Below are positions 7,739-16,104 of a stretch of DNA of 64,000 nucleotides, in pieces. Position numbers and translations under genes: made by a program. The notes beneath the pieces are model-generated. The model was not told where the DNA came from, did no database searches, and saw nothing but the letters and a program-made list of their open reading frames with translations. The DNA comes from Streptomyces tendae (lineage in GTDB: Bacteria > Actinomycetota > Actinomycetes > Streptomycetales > Streptomycetaceae), in NCBI RefSeq assembly GCF_014650435.1, contig NZ_BMUY01000005.1, positions 186,001 to 250,000 on the forward strand, given 5' to 3'. Positions within the stretch are counted from its first letter, which is position 1. Every line of letters starts with the position of its first letter.

Positions 7739-9429
7739 GGCCGTACGTCCTCCGTTCTCGTGCCCGCGCCCCGGTCCGGACGCACTGCCTGGCGTCGCAC
7801 CGCCTCGGCGAGCGTACGGTGTCCGGACCGCTCGGCGAGCACGACCCTCTCCTGGGGCAGTGCGCGCCCCCACCATTCACCCGCCGCCCCGTCGGCGGTG
7901 GCCCGCAGGTCCGTCAGCGCGACGGCCAGACCCCGGCGGGCGGACTCCAGCGCACCGGGAGCGGGGGCGGGCTCGGCGAGGAGGCGCGCGGCGCGCTCCC
8001 GGGCGCGGTCGGCCGCGGTCACCGCCTGTTCGACGCGGTTCCCGGCGCGCCGGTTGGTGACGACGACGGCGGCGAGGAAGCCGACCAGGGCGCCGACGAC
8101 GGTGTCCACGGCCCGCTCGGTCATCAGGTCGCCGGTGGCCTGGTAGCCGGCGAACTCGGTGACCAGCAGGGCCATCGGGGTGACGCAGACGCTGCCGAGC
8201 CAGTAGTTGCGGGTGATGAGGGCCTCGGCGCCGAAGTTGAGGGCGAGGCAGCACAGGACGAGCAGCGCCTGCCCGAGGTGCGCGAGCGGGGCTATGGCGG
8301 CGAAGAGCAGCACTCCCGCGAGGTTGCCGACCACTCGCTGCACGGCCCGGCTCCAGGTCAGGGTCAGGTTGGCCTGGTAGAGCGCGGCGGCGGTGACCAG
8401 CGCCCAGTAGGGCCGGCCGATGCCGAGGGCCAGGGAGGCGTACCCGGCCAGCGCGCAGCCGAGGGCGGTGCGGGCGGCGATCGGGGCCAGGGGGCCGAGC
8501 CGCCGCCACAGGGGCGCGGGGCGGGCGGCGAGTTCGGCGTCCACGCCGAGGAGTTCGTCGGTGTCCGCCGGGGCGTCGCCGGTGCGGGGGATCCGGCCGG
8601 CGCCGCGCAGGGCGCGGGCCCAGGTGCGCAGCCGCTCCGGGTCGGTGTCGGCGGGGGCGGCGAGCGCGACCTCGGCACGGACGACGAGGCGTTCCAGGGC
8701 GTGCCGGGTGGCGGCGCGGGCGCCCGTGGTCGGCAGGGCGAGCAGTGTCTGCCAGGCGGCCTGTACGGCGGCGTATCCCGCGGCGCGCGCGGGGGCGTGG
8801 TCCTCGTCCGCGCCGGTGCCGTGGGCGGCGGCGTACGCGGCGGCGGCGTTCAGGGCCTGGGCGGTGGCCCGGCGCTCCGGGCCGTGCGGGCGGACCGGGG
8901 CGGGCGCCATGCCGACGAGCCAGGCCCAGACACCCGCGGCTGCGGCCAGCGCCAGGTGCCCGGGGATCTGGCCGAGGCTCTGCGGGACGAAGAGGGCGGC
9001 GGAGCTGATGAAGGTCAGGACCACGTTGCCCGGCGGGCCGACCCGGGTGGCGTCGCACAGGGCCTTCTGCACGGCGGCCAGCAGCGCGCCGACGGTGACG
9101 AGGACGACGGCGTCGCGGGTGAGCGAGGCGGTGACCAGGGCGACGGCGAGGCCGCCGATCATGCCGAGCACCACCCACGCCAGGGTGCGGGCGCGGGCGG
9201 CGTAGGGGCGGTTGTGGGCGTAGAGCGCGCACAGGGACCCGGCCATCGTGTACATCGCCAGGTCGAGCCGGCCGAGCGCCAGCAGGAGCAGGTTGGGAGG
9301 GGCGACGGCGGCGACCGAACTGAGGGCGGGCTTGAACCAGATCTCGGAGGGTCGTCGCAGGCGCAGCACGCCTGTCAGGGAAAGCCGGCGGACCGGTGAG
9401 GTGCCGGAGGTGGGGGTCGCACTGCTCAT
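7735..9429 (-). CDS. FUSC family membrane protein (putative aromatic-acid/toxic-compound exporter)
   Basis: This 564-residue inner-membrane protein has the FUSC architecture: an N-terminal bundle of hydrophobic segments (about 30-190), a hydrophilic linker, and a second bundle (about 330-470) with the typical TALGCALAGYASLALGIGRPYWALVTAA and RVVGNLAGVLLFAAIAPL segments. Relatives include the aromatic-acid efflux protein AaeB and YccS. It is followed in the same operon by marR, which suggests ligand-inducible efflux. ATG at 9429 is only 5 bp from the operator-like AT-rich block, so the mRNA may be leaderless or nearly so. Confidence 0.85.
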   Translation of the reverse strand: MSSATPTSGTSPVRRLSLTGVLRLRRPSEIWFKPALSSVAAVAPPNLLLLALGRLDLAMYTMAGSLCALYAHNRPYAARARTLAWVVLGMIGGLAVALVTASLTRDAVVLVTVGALLAAVQKALCDATRVGPPGNVVLTFISSAALFVPQSLGQIPGHLALAAAAGVWAWLVGMAPAPVRPHGPERRATAQALNAAAAYAAAHGTGADEDHAPARAAGYAAVQAAWQTLLALPTTGARAATRHALERLVVRAEVALAAPADTDPERLRTWARALRGAGRIPRTGDAPADTDELLGVDAELAARPAPLWRRLGPLAPIAARTALGCALAGYASLALGIGRPYWALVTAAALYQANLTLTWSRAVQRVVGNLAGVLLFAAIAPLAHLGQALLVLCCLALNFGAEALITRNYWLGSVCVTPMALLVTEFAGYQATGDLMTERAVDTVVGALVGFLAAVVVTNRRAGNRVEQAVTAADRARERAARLLAEPAPAPGALESARRGLAVALTDLRATADGAAGEWWGRALPQERVVLAERSGHRTLAEAVRRQAVRPDRGAGTRTEDVRP

Positions 9430-9433
9430 GGAA

Positions 9434-9462
9434 TTTACCTTAACAAGTGTTTTACCTGTAAA
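9434..9462. promoter_or_regulatory. Putative MarR operator/promoter of the FUSC-marR operon
   Basis: An AT-rich 29-bp block in GC-rich DNA holds two related boxes: TTTACCTTAACA (9434-9445) and TTTACCTGTAAA (9451-9462); the latter is a palindrome with TTTAC/GTAAA arms around CT. On the minus strand, TTTACA also makes a fair -35 with 17 bp to GGTAAA. Position and form fit autorepression by the MarR protein. Confidence 0.5.
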
Positions 9463-9634
9463 CCAAATGCCGGTGCACTCCCGTCCCCGTCACCGGCCGG
9501 CGGCGACGGTCCTCGGCGGCGAGGGGGCGTGCGCTCCCCCGGGATGCCCCCGCGTACACCCTTGCGCTCGCGTGCGCGCCGCATGGCCCGGGCAGTCCTT
9601 GACAGACCGTGGACCGCCGAACGGGGAGGTGCGT

Positions 9635-10237
9635 GTGCACGGATCGGCGTCACCCGGATGGCTGCTGGTCGCGCTGTGCGCGGCGACCGGCGCCTACTGC
9701 CTGCTGCGGATGCGCAGCAGCGTCGAGGAGCAGCGCAGAGCCGCGGGCGGCGAGGCCCTCATGGGGTTCGGCATGGCCGCCATGGCCGTGCCCGCCGCGG
9801 TGTTCACCCCGCCGGCCTGGGTCTGGCCCGCGTACGCGGTGGTGTTCGGGGCCGCGGGGCTGCGGGCGTTGTGGGCGGCCCGGTCCGGGCGCCACCACCT
9901 GCACCACCTCGTGGGAGCCGCGGCGATGGTCTACATGGCGGTGGTGATGGCCGGCTCCCCCGCCCACGCGCACGGGCACGGCGCGTCCGGCACACCGCTG
10001 TTGACCGGGGTGCTGCTGCTCTACTTCGCGGGATACGTGCTGCTGACCGGCGTACGTCTGATACCCGTCGTGACGGTGGCCGGTGGCGGCCCGGGGGCGC
10101 CGTCCCTGCCCGCACCGGGCGGCGGCGCGGGGGCCGGCGTCCGTGCGGGGGCCGGGTGGGGCGACCGGCCGGAGCTGGCGCGGGCCTGCCGGCTCTCCAT
10201 GGCGATCGGGATGCTGGCCATGCTGCTGCCGCTGTGA
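9635..10237 (+). CDS. DUF5134 domain-containing membrane protein
   Basis: This 200-residue protein is probably a polytopic membrane protein, with about five to six hydrophobic segments: WLLVALCAATGAYCLL, the AAMAVPAAVF region, VWPAYAVVFGAAG, the His-rich HHLHHLVGAAAMVYMAVVMAG, LLTGVLLLYFAGYVLL and the C-terminal MAIGMLAMLLPL. This matches the actinobacterial DUF5134 family of unknown function, which is rich in His (HHLHH, HAHGHGA), hinting at metal binding. The start GTG at 9635 was chosen because GGGGAGG lies 5 bp upstream. It is divergent from the FUSC-marR operon. Confidence 0.8.
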   Translation: MHGSASPGWLLVALCAATGAYCLLRMRSSVEEQRRAAGGEALMGFGMAAMAVPAAVFTPPAWVWPAYAVVFGAAGLRALWAARSGRHHLHHLVGAAAMVYMAVVMAGSPAHAHGHGASGTPLLTGVLLLYFAGYVLLTGVRLIPVVTVAGGGPGAPSLPAPGGGAGAGVRAGAGWGDRPELARACRLSMAIGMLAMLLPL

Positions 10238-10379
10238 CACCAGCGGCCGGGGCCGTCACGCCCGGACTCGCCGGGCCCGGGGTCCGCCGTGCCCAGGGCA
10301 TGCCGTGCGCAATCGTTGCCTGCGTCACTTTGCGTCTCGGGCCGTACTGCCGACGGCGCGGCGCTCATAGGCTGCCCCC

Positions 10380-11315
10380 ATGATTCTCCCCGCGGCACTG
10401 CTGCTGCTCGGCGCGCTGACCGCCGTGCTCGCCCCCAGGCTGCTCGCCCGGGCCGACTGGCCGGATCGCGAACCGGTGGTCGCCCTGTGGGTCTGGCAGT
10501 GCGCGGTGGCGGCGGTGATCGTGTGCTGCGCGCTGTCGATGACGTTGAGCGCGGCGGCGGCCTGGCACGCGGTGGGCGGGCCCGTCTTCGCGACCGCTCC
10601 CGGCCCGGTGGTCGAGGCCTACGCCCTGGGCACCTCCGGCCTCTGGGCGGACACGACCGCCGTCACGCTGGCCTGCGGCGGGCTGTGGAGCGCCGTGATG
10701 CTCGCCCGGGAGGTCGTACGGGCCCGCTCCCGGCGCCGGCTGCGCCGGGCGGAGCTGCGGCACCGCGCTCCGCTGCTGCCCGGCGAGGAGCCCGGCCCGG
10801 GGCCGCTCGTCGTCCTGGAGGGCGAGCGGCCGGACGCCTGGTGGCTGCCCGGCGCTCCCCCTCAGCTGGTGGTCACCACCGCTGCGCTGCGCCGTCTCAA
10901 GGGACGGCAGCTGGACGCGGTGCTCGCGCACGAGAAGGGGCACGCGCAGGCGCGGCACGACTGGCTGCTGCACTGCTCCGCGGCGCTGGCGGACGGTTTT
11001 CCGCAGGTACCGGTGTTCGCCGCGTTCCGCGACGAGATGCACCGCCTGGTCGAACTCGCCGCCGACGACGTGGCCTCCCGCCGCTTCGGCCGGCTGACGA
11101 CCGCCCTGGCCCTGGTCGAACTCAACGAGGACCGCGGGGTCTTCGGCCCGTGCCCGACCGCGCGTGCCGACGTCCCGCAGCGGGTCCACCGGCTGCTCAC
11201 CCCGCCGAACCGCCTCACGGCGGCCCGGAGGCTGCGGCTGACGGCCGCGGCCGCGCTGGTGCCGGTCGTCCCGGTCCTGCTGGCGTTCGCGCCGGGGCTG
11301 CGGGCGTTGGGCTAG
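10380..11315 (+). CDS. M56 family metallopeptidase (BlaR1-type membrane protease)
   Basis: This 311-residue membrane protein has hydrophobic segments near the N-terminus (1-20, 40-60, 85-110), the zinc motif VLAHEKGHAQARHDW (H184, E185, H188), the downstream ELAADDVAS giving the distal acidic ligand, and a final membrane segment. M56 proteins (BlaR1/MecR1-like) are membrane zinc proteases that often cleave a BlaI repressor; no BlaI gene is adjacent here. TAGGCT at 10368-10373 sits just before the ATG, so the transcript may be leaderless. Confidence 0.85.
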   Translation: MILPAALLLLGALTAVLAPRLLARADWPDREPVVALWVWQCAVAAVIVCCALSMTLSAAAAWHAVGGPVFATAPGPVVEAYALGTSGLWADTTAVTLACGGLWSAVMLAREVVRARSRRRLRRAELRHRAPLLPGEEPGPGPLVVLEGERPDAWWLPGAPPQLVVTTAALRRLKGRQLDAVLAHEKGHAQARHDWLLHCSAALADGFPQVPVFAAFRDEMHRLVELAADDVASRRFGRLTTALALVELNEDRGVFGPCPTARADVPQRVHRLLTPPNRLTAARRLRLTAAAALVPVVPVLLAFAPGLRALG

Positions 11316-11373
11316 GGCGGCCTTCCCACCAGGGCAGTGGCCCCGGAGGCACCGGTTCGGCGAGGATCGCAGC

Positions 11374-12045
11374 ATGCAGACGCCGCCGGTCGACTCCCCG
11401 CCCGCCCCGCCGCAGCCACGCACCGCCCTCCGCGTCACCTGGGTACTGACCGTGTGCTCCGTACTCCTGCTCACCCTGGTGGCCGTCGAATGGCGCCCGT
11501 TGGTGCGGTTCGACGAGGGCATCGCCGACACGACCCACCGCTGGGCCGTCGAACAGGGCGGCATCACCCGGGCCATGCGGATCCTCACCGACTGGGTGTG
11601 GGACACCTGGACGATGCGCCTGCTGTGCGCGGTGGTGGTGCTGTGGCTGTGGTGGCGCCGCGCGGACCGGTGGACGGCCGTCTGGCTGGGGACGACCTGT
11701 CTGCTGGGCAGTCTCCTGCAACAGGCCCTCAAGGCGGCGGTGGACCGTCCCCGCCCGGTCTGGCCCGATCCGGTGGACTCCGCGCACTACGCGGCCTTCC
11801 CCTCGGGGCACGCGATGACCGCGACGTTCGTGTGCGGCCTGCTGGTGTGGCTGCTCCACCACTACGGCGCCGGGCGCGACCTGCGCCGTACCGGTCTGGC
11901 CGTCGCCGTGGTCTCCGTGGCGGGGGTCGGCGTGACCCGGGTGTGGCTCGGCGTCCACTGGGCCACGGACGTCCTCGGCGGCTGGCTCCTGGGCGCCCTG
12001 GTCGTGGCCCTCGCGGTGCTGGTGCACCGGCGTCGGCATCCGTGA
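11374..12045 (+). CDS. PAP2 family phosphatase (membrane lipid phosphatase)
   Basis: This 223-residue polytopic membrane protein carries the three phosphatase motifs of the PAP2/acid-phosphatase superfamily: KAAVDRPRP (motif 1), FPSGHAM with the catalytic His (PSGH near 143-146), and TRVWLGVHWATDVLGG (motif 3, R-x5-H-x3-D). It has about six hydrophobic segments. It should dephosphorylate a membrane lipid phosphate such as undecaprenyl diphosphate, phosphatidate or phosphatidylglycerol phosphate; the specific substrate cannot be read. It follows the M56 gene by 58 bp on the same strand. Confidence 0.9.
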   Translation: MQTPPVDSPPAPPQPRTALRVTWVLTVCSVLLLTLVAVEWRPLVRFDEGIADTTHRWAVEQGGITRAMRILTDWVWDTWTMRLLCAVVVLWLWWRRADRWTAVWLGTTCLLGSLLQQALKAAVDRPRPVWPDPVDSAHYAAFPSGHAMTATFVCGLLVWLLHHYGAGRDLRRTGLAVAVVSVAGVGVTRVWLGVHWATDVLGGWLLGALVVALAVLVHRRRHP

Positions 12046-12153
12046 GCGGCGCGGTGTTCCGCCGGGCGGATCACCACGCACACCGCGCCGGCCCGGTGGT
12101 CGCCGATGCGGCCGCCGCTGTCGCTGTCGTCGTCGCCGCCTAGGATCCGGGCC

Positions 12154-12843
12154 ATGACCGCCGTTCTGTTCGACTTCTCGGGAACCCTGTTCCGTATCGA
12201 ATCCACCGAAGCCTGGCTGCGCGCGGCGCTCGACGGCGCCGGAGTGGAGCTTGCCGCACCGGAGTTGGCCCGGACGGCCGAGGCGCTCCAGCGGGCGGGG
12301 GCGCTGCCCGGCGGCGCACCGCCGCTGCGGGTGCCGGATGAACTCGCCGAGGTGTGGGAGGTCCGCGACGACAGCTCCGCGCTGCACCGGGCCGCCTACA
12401 CCGGGCTCTCCCGGCAGGTGCCGCTGCCCCGCCCGGACCTGCACGACGCGCTGTACGAGCGGCACATGGCGCCGGACGCGTGGAGTGCCTACGCCGACGC
12501 CGCCGAGGTGCTGGACACGTTGCGCGGGCGCGGAATCGCCGTCGGGGTGGTCAGCAACATCGGCTGGGACCTGCGTCCGGTGTTCCGCGCGCACGGCCTC
12601 GACCGGTACGTGGACACGTACGTCCTGTCGTACGAGCACGGGATCCGCAAGCCCGATCCCCGGCTGTTCCGCGTCGCCTGCGCGGCGCTGGGGGTGGCGC
12701 CGGAGCGGACGCTGATGGTCGGCGACGACCGGCGGGCGGACGGCGGCGCGGCGGCGCTCGGGTGCGGGGTGCACTTCGTCGACCACCTGCCGGTGGCCGA
12801 GCGCCCGGCCGGGCTGCGGCCGGTGCTGGACCTGGTCACGTAG
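12154..12843 (+). CDS. HAD superfamily hydrolase with altered motif I
   Basis: This 229-residue HAD protein with a cap helical domain (about 15-90) has motif I FDFSGTLF, motif II VGVVSNIGW, motif III IRKPDPRLF and motif IV MVGDDRRADGGAA. In motif I the second Asp of DxDxT, normally the general acid/base, is Ser, which should weaken classical phosphatase turnover. The nucleophilic Asp, the Lys and the acidic motif IV are kept. TAGGAT at 12141-12146 lies 7 bp before ATG 12154, compatible with a leaderless transcript. The longer open frame starting at 12106 is unlikely. A hairpin at 12918-12935 may end the mRNA. Confidence 0.8.
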   Translation: MTAVLFDFSGTLFRIESTEAWLRAALDGAGVELAAPELARTAEALQRAGALPGGAPPLRVPDELAEVWEVRDDSSALHRAAYTGLSRQVPLPRPDLHDALYERHMAPDAWSAYADAAEVLDTLRGRGIAVGVVSNIGWDLRPVFRAHGLDRYVDTYVLSYEHGIRKPDPRLFRVACAALGVAPERTLMVGDDRRADGGAAALGCGVHFVDHLPVAERPAGLRPVLDLVT

Positions 12844-12917
12844 CCCGAGGCAACTACCGGGTGACCGCGTCCGCCTCGGACGATCCCCCGTGTCGCCCGA
12901 GGCAGACGATGGCCGGA

Positions 12918-12935
12918 ACGGTCCCGGAGGACCGT
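12918..12935. terminator. Short perfect hairpin after the HAD gene
   Basis: ACGGTCC (12918-12924) and GGACCGT (12929-12935) form a perfect 7-bp stem with a CGGA tetraloop, 75 bp after the HAD stop. No T-tract follows, so it could also be a regulator site just upstream of the TetR promoter. Confidence 0.35.
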
Positions 12936-12953
12936 CCGCCTGCGCCGAGTATA

Positions 12954-12974
12954 GTTGGCTGGCAACCAGTCAAC
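12954..12974 (+). promoter_or_regulatory. TetR autoregulatory operator overlapping a -10 box
   Basis: A 21-bp near-perfect palindrome has arms GTTGGCTGG and CCAGTCAAC (one mismatch) around CAA. It overlaps the -10-like TATAGT (12950-12955) and lies 13 bp upstream of the TetR gene ATG, the classic arrangement for autorepression. Confidence 0.65.
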
Positions 12975-12987
12975 GCAGGAGTACAGC

Positions 12988-13707
12988 ATGTCCCCGCGCA
13001 GCGCCTCGGTCAATGAAGAATTGCGGCGGCGCTCGAAGGAGCGTCTTCTGCAGGCCGCCGTGGAGCTGGTGGGCGAGCGCGGGTACGAGGCGACCACGCT
13101 GGGCGACATCGCGGACCGCGCGGGCTCGGCCCGGGGGCTGGTCTCGTACTACTTCCCCGGCAAGCGCCAGCTGGTGCAGTCCGCCGTGCACCGGTTGATG
13201 CACCGCACCCTGGAGGAGGTCCTGGAGCGCGAGCCGCGCACCGGTGAGGGGCGCGAGCGGCTGGCGCGGGCCATCGACGCGATCCTGGGGCTCGCCCGGG
13301 ACCGGCCGGTGCTCATGCGCCAGCACATGGCGGGGCTGCTCCAGGCGGAGGTGGGCTTCGTGCCGTGCCCGGAGCAGCGGCGGCTGGCGGAGCTGCTGAG
13401 GGACACGGTGGCCCGGCACGGCTCGCGGGACGTCGACCGCGACTACCCGATGCTGCGCGCGCAGCTGATGGGCGCCGTCTTCGCCGCTCTCGTGCCGGGG
13501 GTGCCGATGCCGGTGCCGGAGTTGCGCGCCGAGCTGTTCGAGCGCTACCGGCTGGACTGGAAGCTGGGTGTCCCGCCGGACGCCGAAGCGCCCGGCGGGA
13601 CGATGTGCGACCCCGACCTGTCGCGGTTCTTCGCGACCGGTGTACTCGATCGGCCGGAAGGGACGGAGCGGCGGGACCGGACGGACCCGACCGCTCAGTC
13701 GAAGTAG
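12988..13707 (+). CDS. TetR family transcriptional regulator
   Basis: This 239-residue regulator has an N-terminal TetR helix-turn-helix: KERLLQAAVELVGERGYEATTLGDIADRAGSARGLVSYYFPGKRQLV (about 13-60). The C-terminal two thirds form the ligand/dimer domain, of no recognised type. ATG 12988 was chosen for the AGGA site 7 bp upstream and because it lies directly downstream of the palindrome. Its 3' end overlaps the convergent LVIVD gene by 13 bp. The target may be itself only; the neighbour HAD gene is not divergent. Confidence 0.9.
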   Translation: MSPRSASVNEELRRRSKERLLQAAVELVGERGYEATTLGDIADRAGSARGLVSYYFPGKRQLVQSAVHRLMHRTLEEVLEREPRTGEGRERLARAIDAILGLARDRPVLMRQHMAGLLQAEVGFVPCPEQRRLAELLRDTVARHGSRDVDRDYPMLRAQLMGAVFAALVPGVPMPVPELRAELFERYRLDWKLGVPPDAEAPGGTMCDPDLSRFFATGVLDRPEGTERRDRTDPTAQSK

Positions 13708-15197
13708 TCCGGCTGCGTCTGCGTGTTGAGCTCCCGCAGGTGGACCCGCTCGGCCGGGTCGGTGCGCCGGTCGCTGAGCTTGAGGACGTCGAAGCCCTTC
13801 GCGATGTCGTTCGAGTAGATGTAGCCGTTGTAGTAGTACGCCGACCACGAACCGCCGGTGGTCATCGTGTCGGTGGTCAGCGGGCCCCGCTCGAAGTAGG
13901 CGATCTCCTTGGGCCGCGAGGAGTCGGTGAACTCCCAGACGGAGATGCCGCCCTGGTACCAGGCCTGGACCATGATGTCCTTGCCCTTGACCGGGATCAG
14001 CGAGCCGTTGTGGGCGACGCAGTTCTCGGTGTCCGCCTGGTGGCGCGGGATCTTGAAGTAGCTGCGGAAGACCAGCTTGCGGTGGTCGCCCCGGCCGACG
14101 ATGTCGTAGATGCCGTCGGCGCCGCGGTTCGGGCCGATCTCGGCGTTGCAGGTGGCGGCGCCGCCGCCGCCCAGCTCGTCGGTGAACACGACCTTGTTCG
14201 CCTTCTGGTTGAAGGTCGCCGAGTGCCAGAACGCGAAGTTCACGTTGTCCTGGACGCGGTCGATGACCTTCGGCCGCTCGGGGTCCTTGATGGAGAACAG
14301 GATGCCGTCGCCCATGCAGGCGCCCGCCGCGAGGTCCTCGGAGGGCAGGACGGTGATGTCGTGGCAGCCGGTGGTCTTGGAGACGCCCGGGTTGGTGGGT
14401 CCGCCCGGGTTGCCGCCGCCGTCGGGGCCCTCACCGGGGAACAGCACCGGGAAGCCCACGAGGGCCGCCCGCTCGGGTGCCTTGCGCGGCACCTTGATCA
14501 CGGAGATCCCGTCGTGCGGCGGCTGGCAGTCCGGGTACGCGGCGTTCGGCGAGTACGAGGAGACGTAGATGTAGACGTTCTTGCGCTCGGGCACCAGCGT
14601 GTGGGTGTGGGAGCCGCAGGCGGTCTCGACGGCGGCGACGTACTTCGGGTTCCGCTTGTCGCTGATGTCGAAGACCTTCATGCCCTCCCAGGAGGACTTC
14701 TCGGTCGCGGGCTGCGTGGTGCTGTTGCAACTGCTGTCGCTGCGCGAGGAGTCGGTCGACAGGAACAGCAGGTCCCCGGAGACGGAGATGTCGTTCTGGG
14801 AGCCCGGACACAGCACCTGGGCGACGGTCTTCGGCTTCTTCGGGTTCTTGATGTCGAAGATGCGGAAGCCGTCGTAGTTCCCGGCGAAGGCGTACCGGCC
14901 CTGGAAGGCCAGGTCCGAGTTGGTGCCGGGCAGTGCGTCCTTGGGGATGTTGGTGAGGTGCTCGATGTTGTCCGAGTGGACGATCTCGTCCTGGCCGGGT
15001 ATCTCGCCGCTCTCGATCGCGTCGCGCACCTCGGCGCGCGCGCTCTTGGACACCTCCTTCGACGTGGCCGGAGCATCCCCGGGGTCGGGGGTGGCCACGG
15101 CAGGGCCGGCGGTGAGCAGCGCGGACAGGAGTCCGGCGGCGGCAGCCGCGACTCCCAGGCGTCTGCGCCGCGTTCGCGGGTCGCTCAACAGGGTCAC
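13695..15197 (-). CDS. Secreted LVIVD repeat-containing protein
   Basis: This 500-residue exported protein has a signal peptide with an Arg-rich start (RTRRRRLG), a hydrophobic core and a VATPDP cleavage region. It contains LVIVD-type beta-propeller repeats: FAGNYDGFRIFDIKNPKKP, WEGMKVFDISDKRNPKYVAAV, GDGILFSIKDPERPKVID and GISVWEFTDSSRPKEIAYF. Such proteins are of unknown function in the envelope or outside the cell. The start is GTG 15197, with GGGAGG 6 bp upstream; the open frame continues to 15266 without a ribosome site. The divergent neighbour is a DUF305 lipoprotein, a pairing I recall from other streptomycetes. Confidence 0.85.
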   Translation of the reverse strand: MTLLSDPRTRRRRLGVAAAAAGLLSALLTAGPAVATPDPGDAPATSKEVSKSARAEVRDAIESGEIPGQDEIVHSDNIEHLTNIPKDALPGTNSDLAFQGRYAFAGNYDGFRIFDIKNPKKPKTVAQVLCPGSQNDISVSGDLLFLSTDSSRSDSSCNSTTQPATEKSSWEGMKVFDISDKRNPKYVAAVETACGSHTHTLVPERKNVYIYVSSYSPNAAYPDCQPPHDGISVIKVPRKAPERAALVGFPVLFPGEGPDGGGNPGGPTNPGVSKTTGCHDITVLPSEDLAAGACMGDGILFSIKDPERPKVIDRVQDNVNFAFWHSATFNQKANKVVFTDELGGGGAATCNAEIGPNRGADGIYDIVGRGDHRKLVFRSYFKIPRHQADTENCVAHNGSLIPVKGKDIMVQAWYQGGISVWEFTDSSRPKEIAYFERGPLTTDTMTTGGSWSAYYYNGYIYSNDIAKGFDVLKLSDRRTDPAERVHLRELNTQTQPDYFD

Positions 15198-15245
15198 TGT
15201 TTCCTCCCAACGTCCGTTCCCGTCGGAACGGTTCACGCATCCCGC

Positions 15246-15273
15246 AGTATCGTCTTCGCCATGCACATCTCAA
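15246..15273 (-). promoter_or_regulatory. Possible promoter of the LVIVD gene
   Basis: On the minus strand, TTGAGA (15273-15268), a 16-bp spacer and GATACT (15251-15246) would start transcription near 15239, giving a leader of about 40 nt that includes the GGGAGG ribosome site. Confidence 0.4.
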
Positions 15274-15303
15274 CAGGGGGCAACAAACTCGCAATGAAGT
15301 TTT

Positions 15304-15332
15304 TTGATCAGTGACGCGCGGAAGCGTGCTAG
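15304..15332 (+). promoter_or_regulatory. Possible promoter of the DUF305 gene
   Basis: TTGATC (15304-15309), a 17-bp spacer and TGCTAG (15327-15332) lie about 75 bp upstream of the GTG start. The -35 sits next to a run of six T, the most AT-rich point in this gap. Confidence 0.35.
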
Positions 15333-15405
15333 GACGGTCACCGCACCCACAAGGTGCTCCGCGTCCCTCCACCCAGAGGGGCAACCGCAGCCACAGGAGG
15401 TCGTT

Positions 15406-16062
15406 GTGTCCTTTCGCCCCGCGATGTCCAGCGCGTCACTCGTCACGGCCTCACTGACCGCACTGGCCGTGCTCGGGCTGGGAGCCTGCGACTCGGGACC
15501 GGACACCGGTTCGGCGGCCGCCGCCGGCCCCTCGGTGATCGCGCCGGGCAAGCCGGGCGAGGGCAACCGGACCCTGTCCGCCGAGGACGCCGACAAGCAG
15601 CGCGCGGACGACGACTCCCCCAACTCGGCGGACGTCTCCTACGCCCGGATGATGATCCAGCACCACGCCCAGGCGCTGAAGATGACCGAACTGGCGCCGC
15701 AACAGGCCGAGTCAGGCCAGGTCAAGAAGCTGGCAGAACGGATCTCGGCCGCGCAGGGGCCGGAGATCAAGGCGATGGAGGGCTGGCTCGAGACCCACGG
15801 CGAGAAGGTGGCGGGCGGCGGGCACGATCACGCCGCGATGCCGGGCATGGCGACCGAGGCTCAGCTGAAGAAGCTGCGCGCGGCCGAGGGCAAGGCTTTC
15901 GACCAGCTCTTCCTCACCCTGATGATCACTCACCACGAGGGCGCGATCAGCATGGCCACGGACGTGAAGTCCGAGGGCAACAACGTGCTGATCGAGGAGA
16001 TGGCCGACGACGTGGTCGCCCAGCAGACGAGCGAGATCTCCCGGATGCGCGCGATGCTGTGA
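15406..16062 (+). CDS. DUF305 domain lipoprotein
   Basis: This 218-residue lipoprotein has the signal and lipobox LAVLGLGAC with the lipidated Cys at 28, followed by a low-complexity linker. Two DUF305 halves carry paired His motifs: YARMMIQHHAQALKMTELA and LFLTLMITHHEGAISMATD. These ferritin-like four-helix proteins bind metals, and some relatives are linked to copper. The start is GTG 15406, with AGGAGG 5 bp upstream. It is transcribed away from the LVIVD gene, so both may act at the cell surface. It converges on DUF6214. Confidence 0.88.
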   Translation: MSFRPAMSSASLVTASLTALAVLGLGACDSGPDTGSAAAAGPSVIAPGKPGEGNRTLSAEDADKQRADDDSPNSADVSYARMMIQHHAQALKMTELAPQQAESGQVKKLAERISAAQGPEIKAMEGWLETHGEKVAGGGHDHAAMPGMATEAQLKKLRAAEGKAFDQLFLTLMITHHEGAISMATDVKSEGNNVLIEEMADDVVAQQTSEISRMRAML

Positions 16063-16104
16063 CGACGCTGCGGTCCGGCGGCGGGACGGGCCCTCGGGGG
16101 CGTC

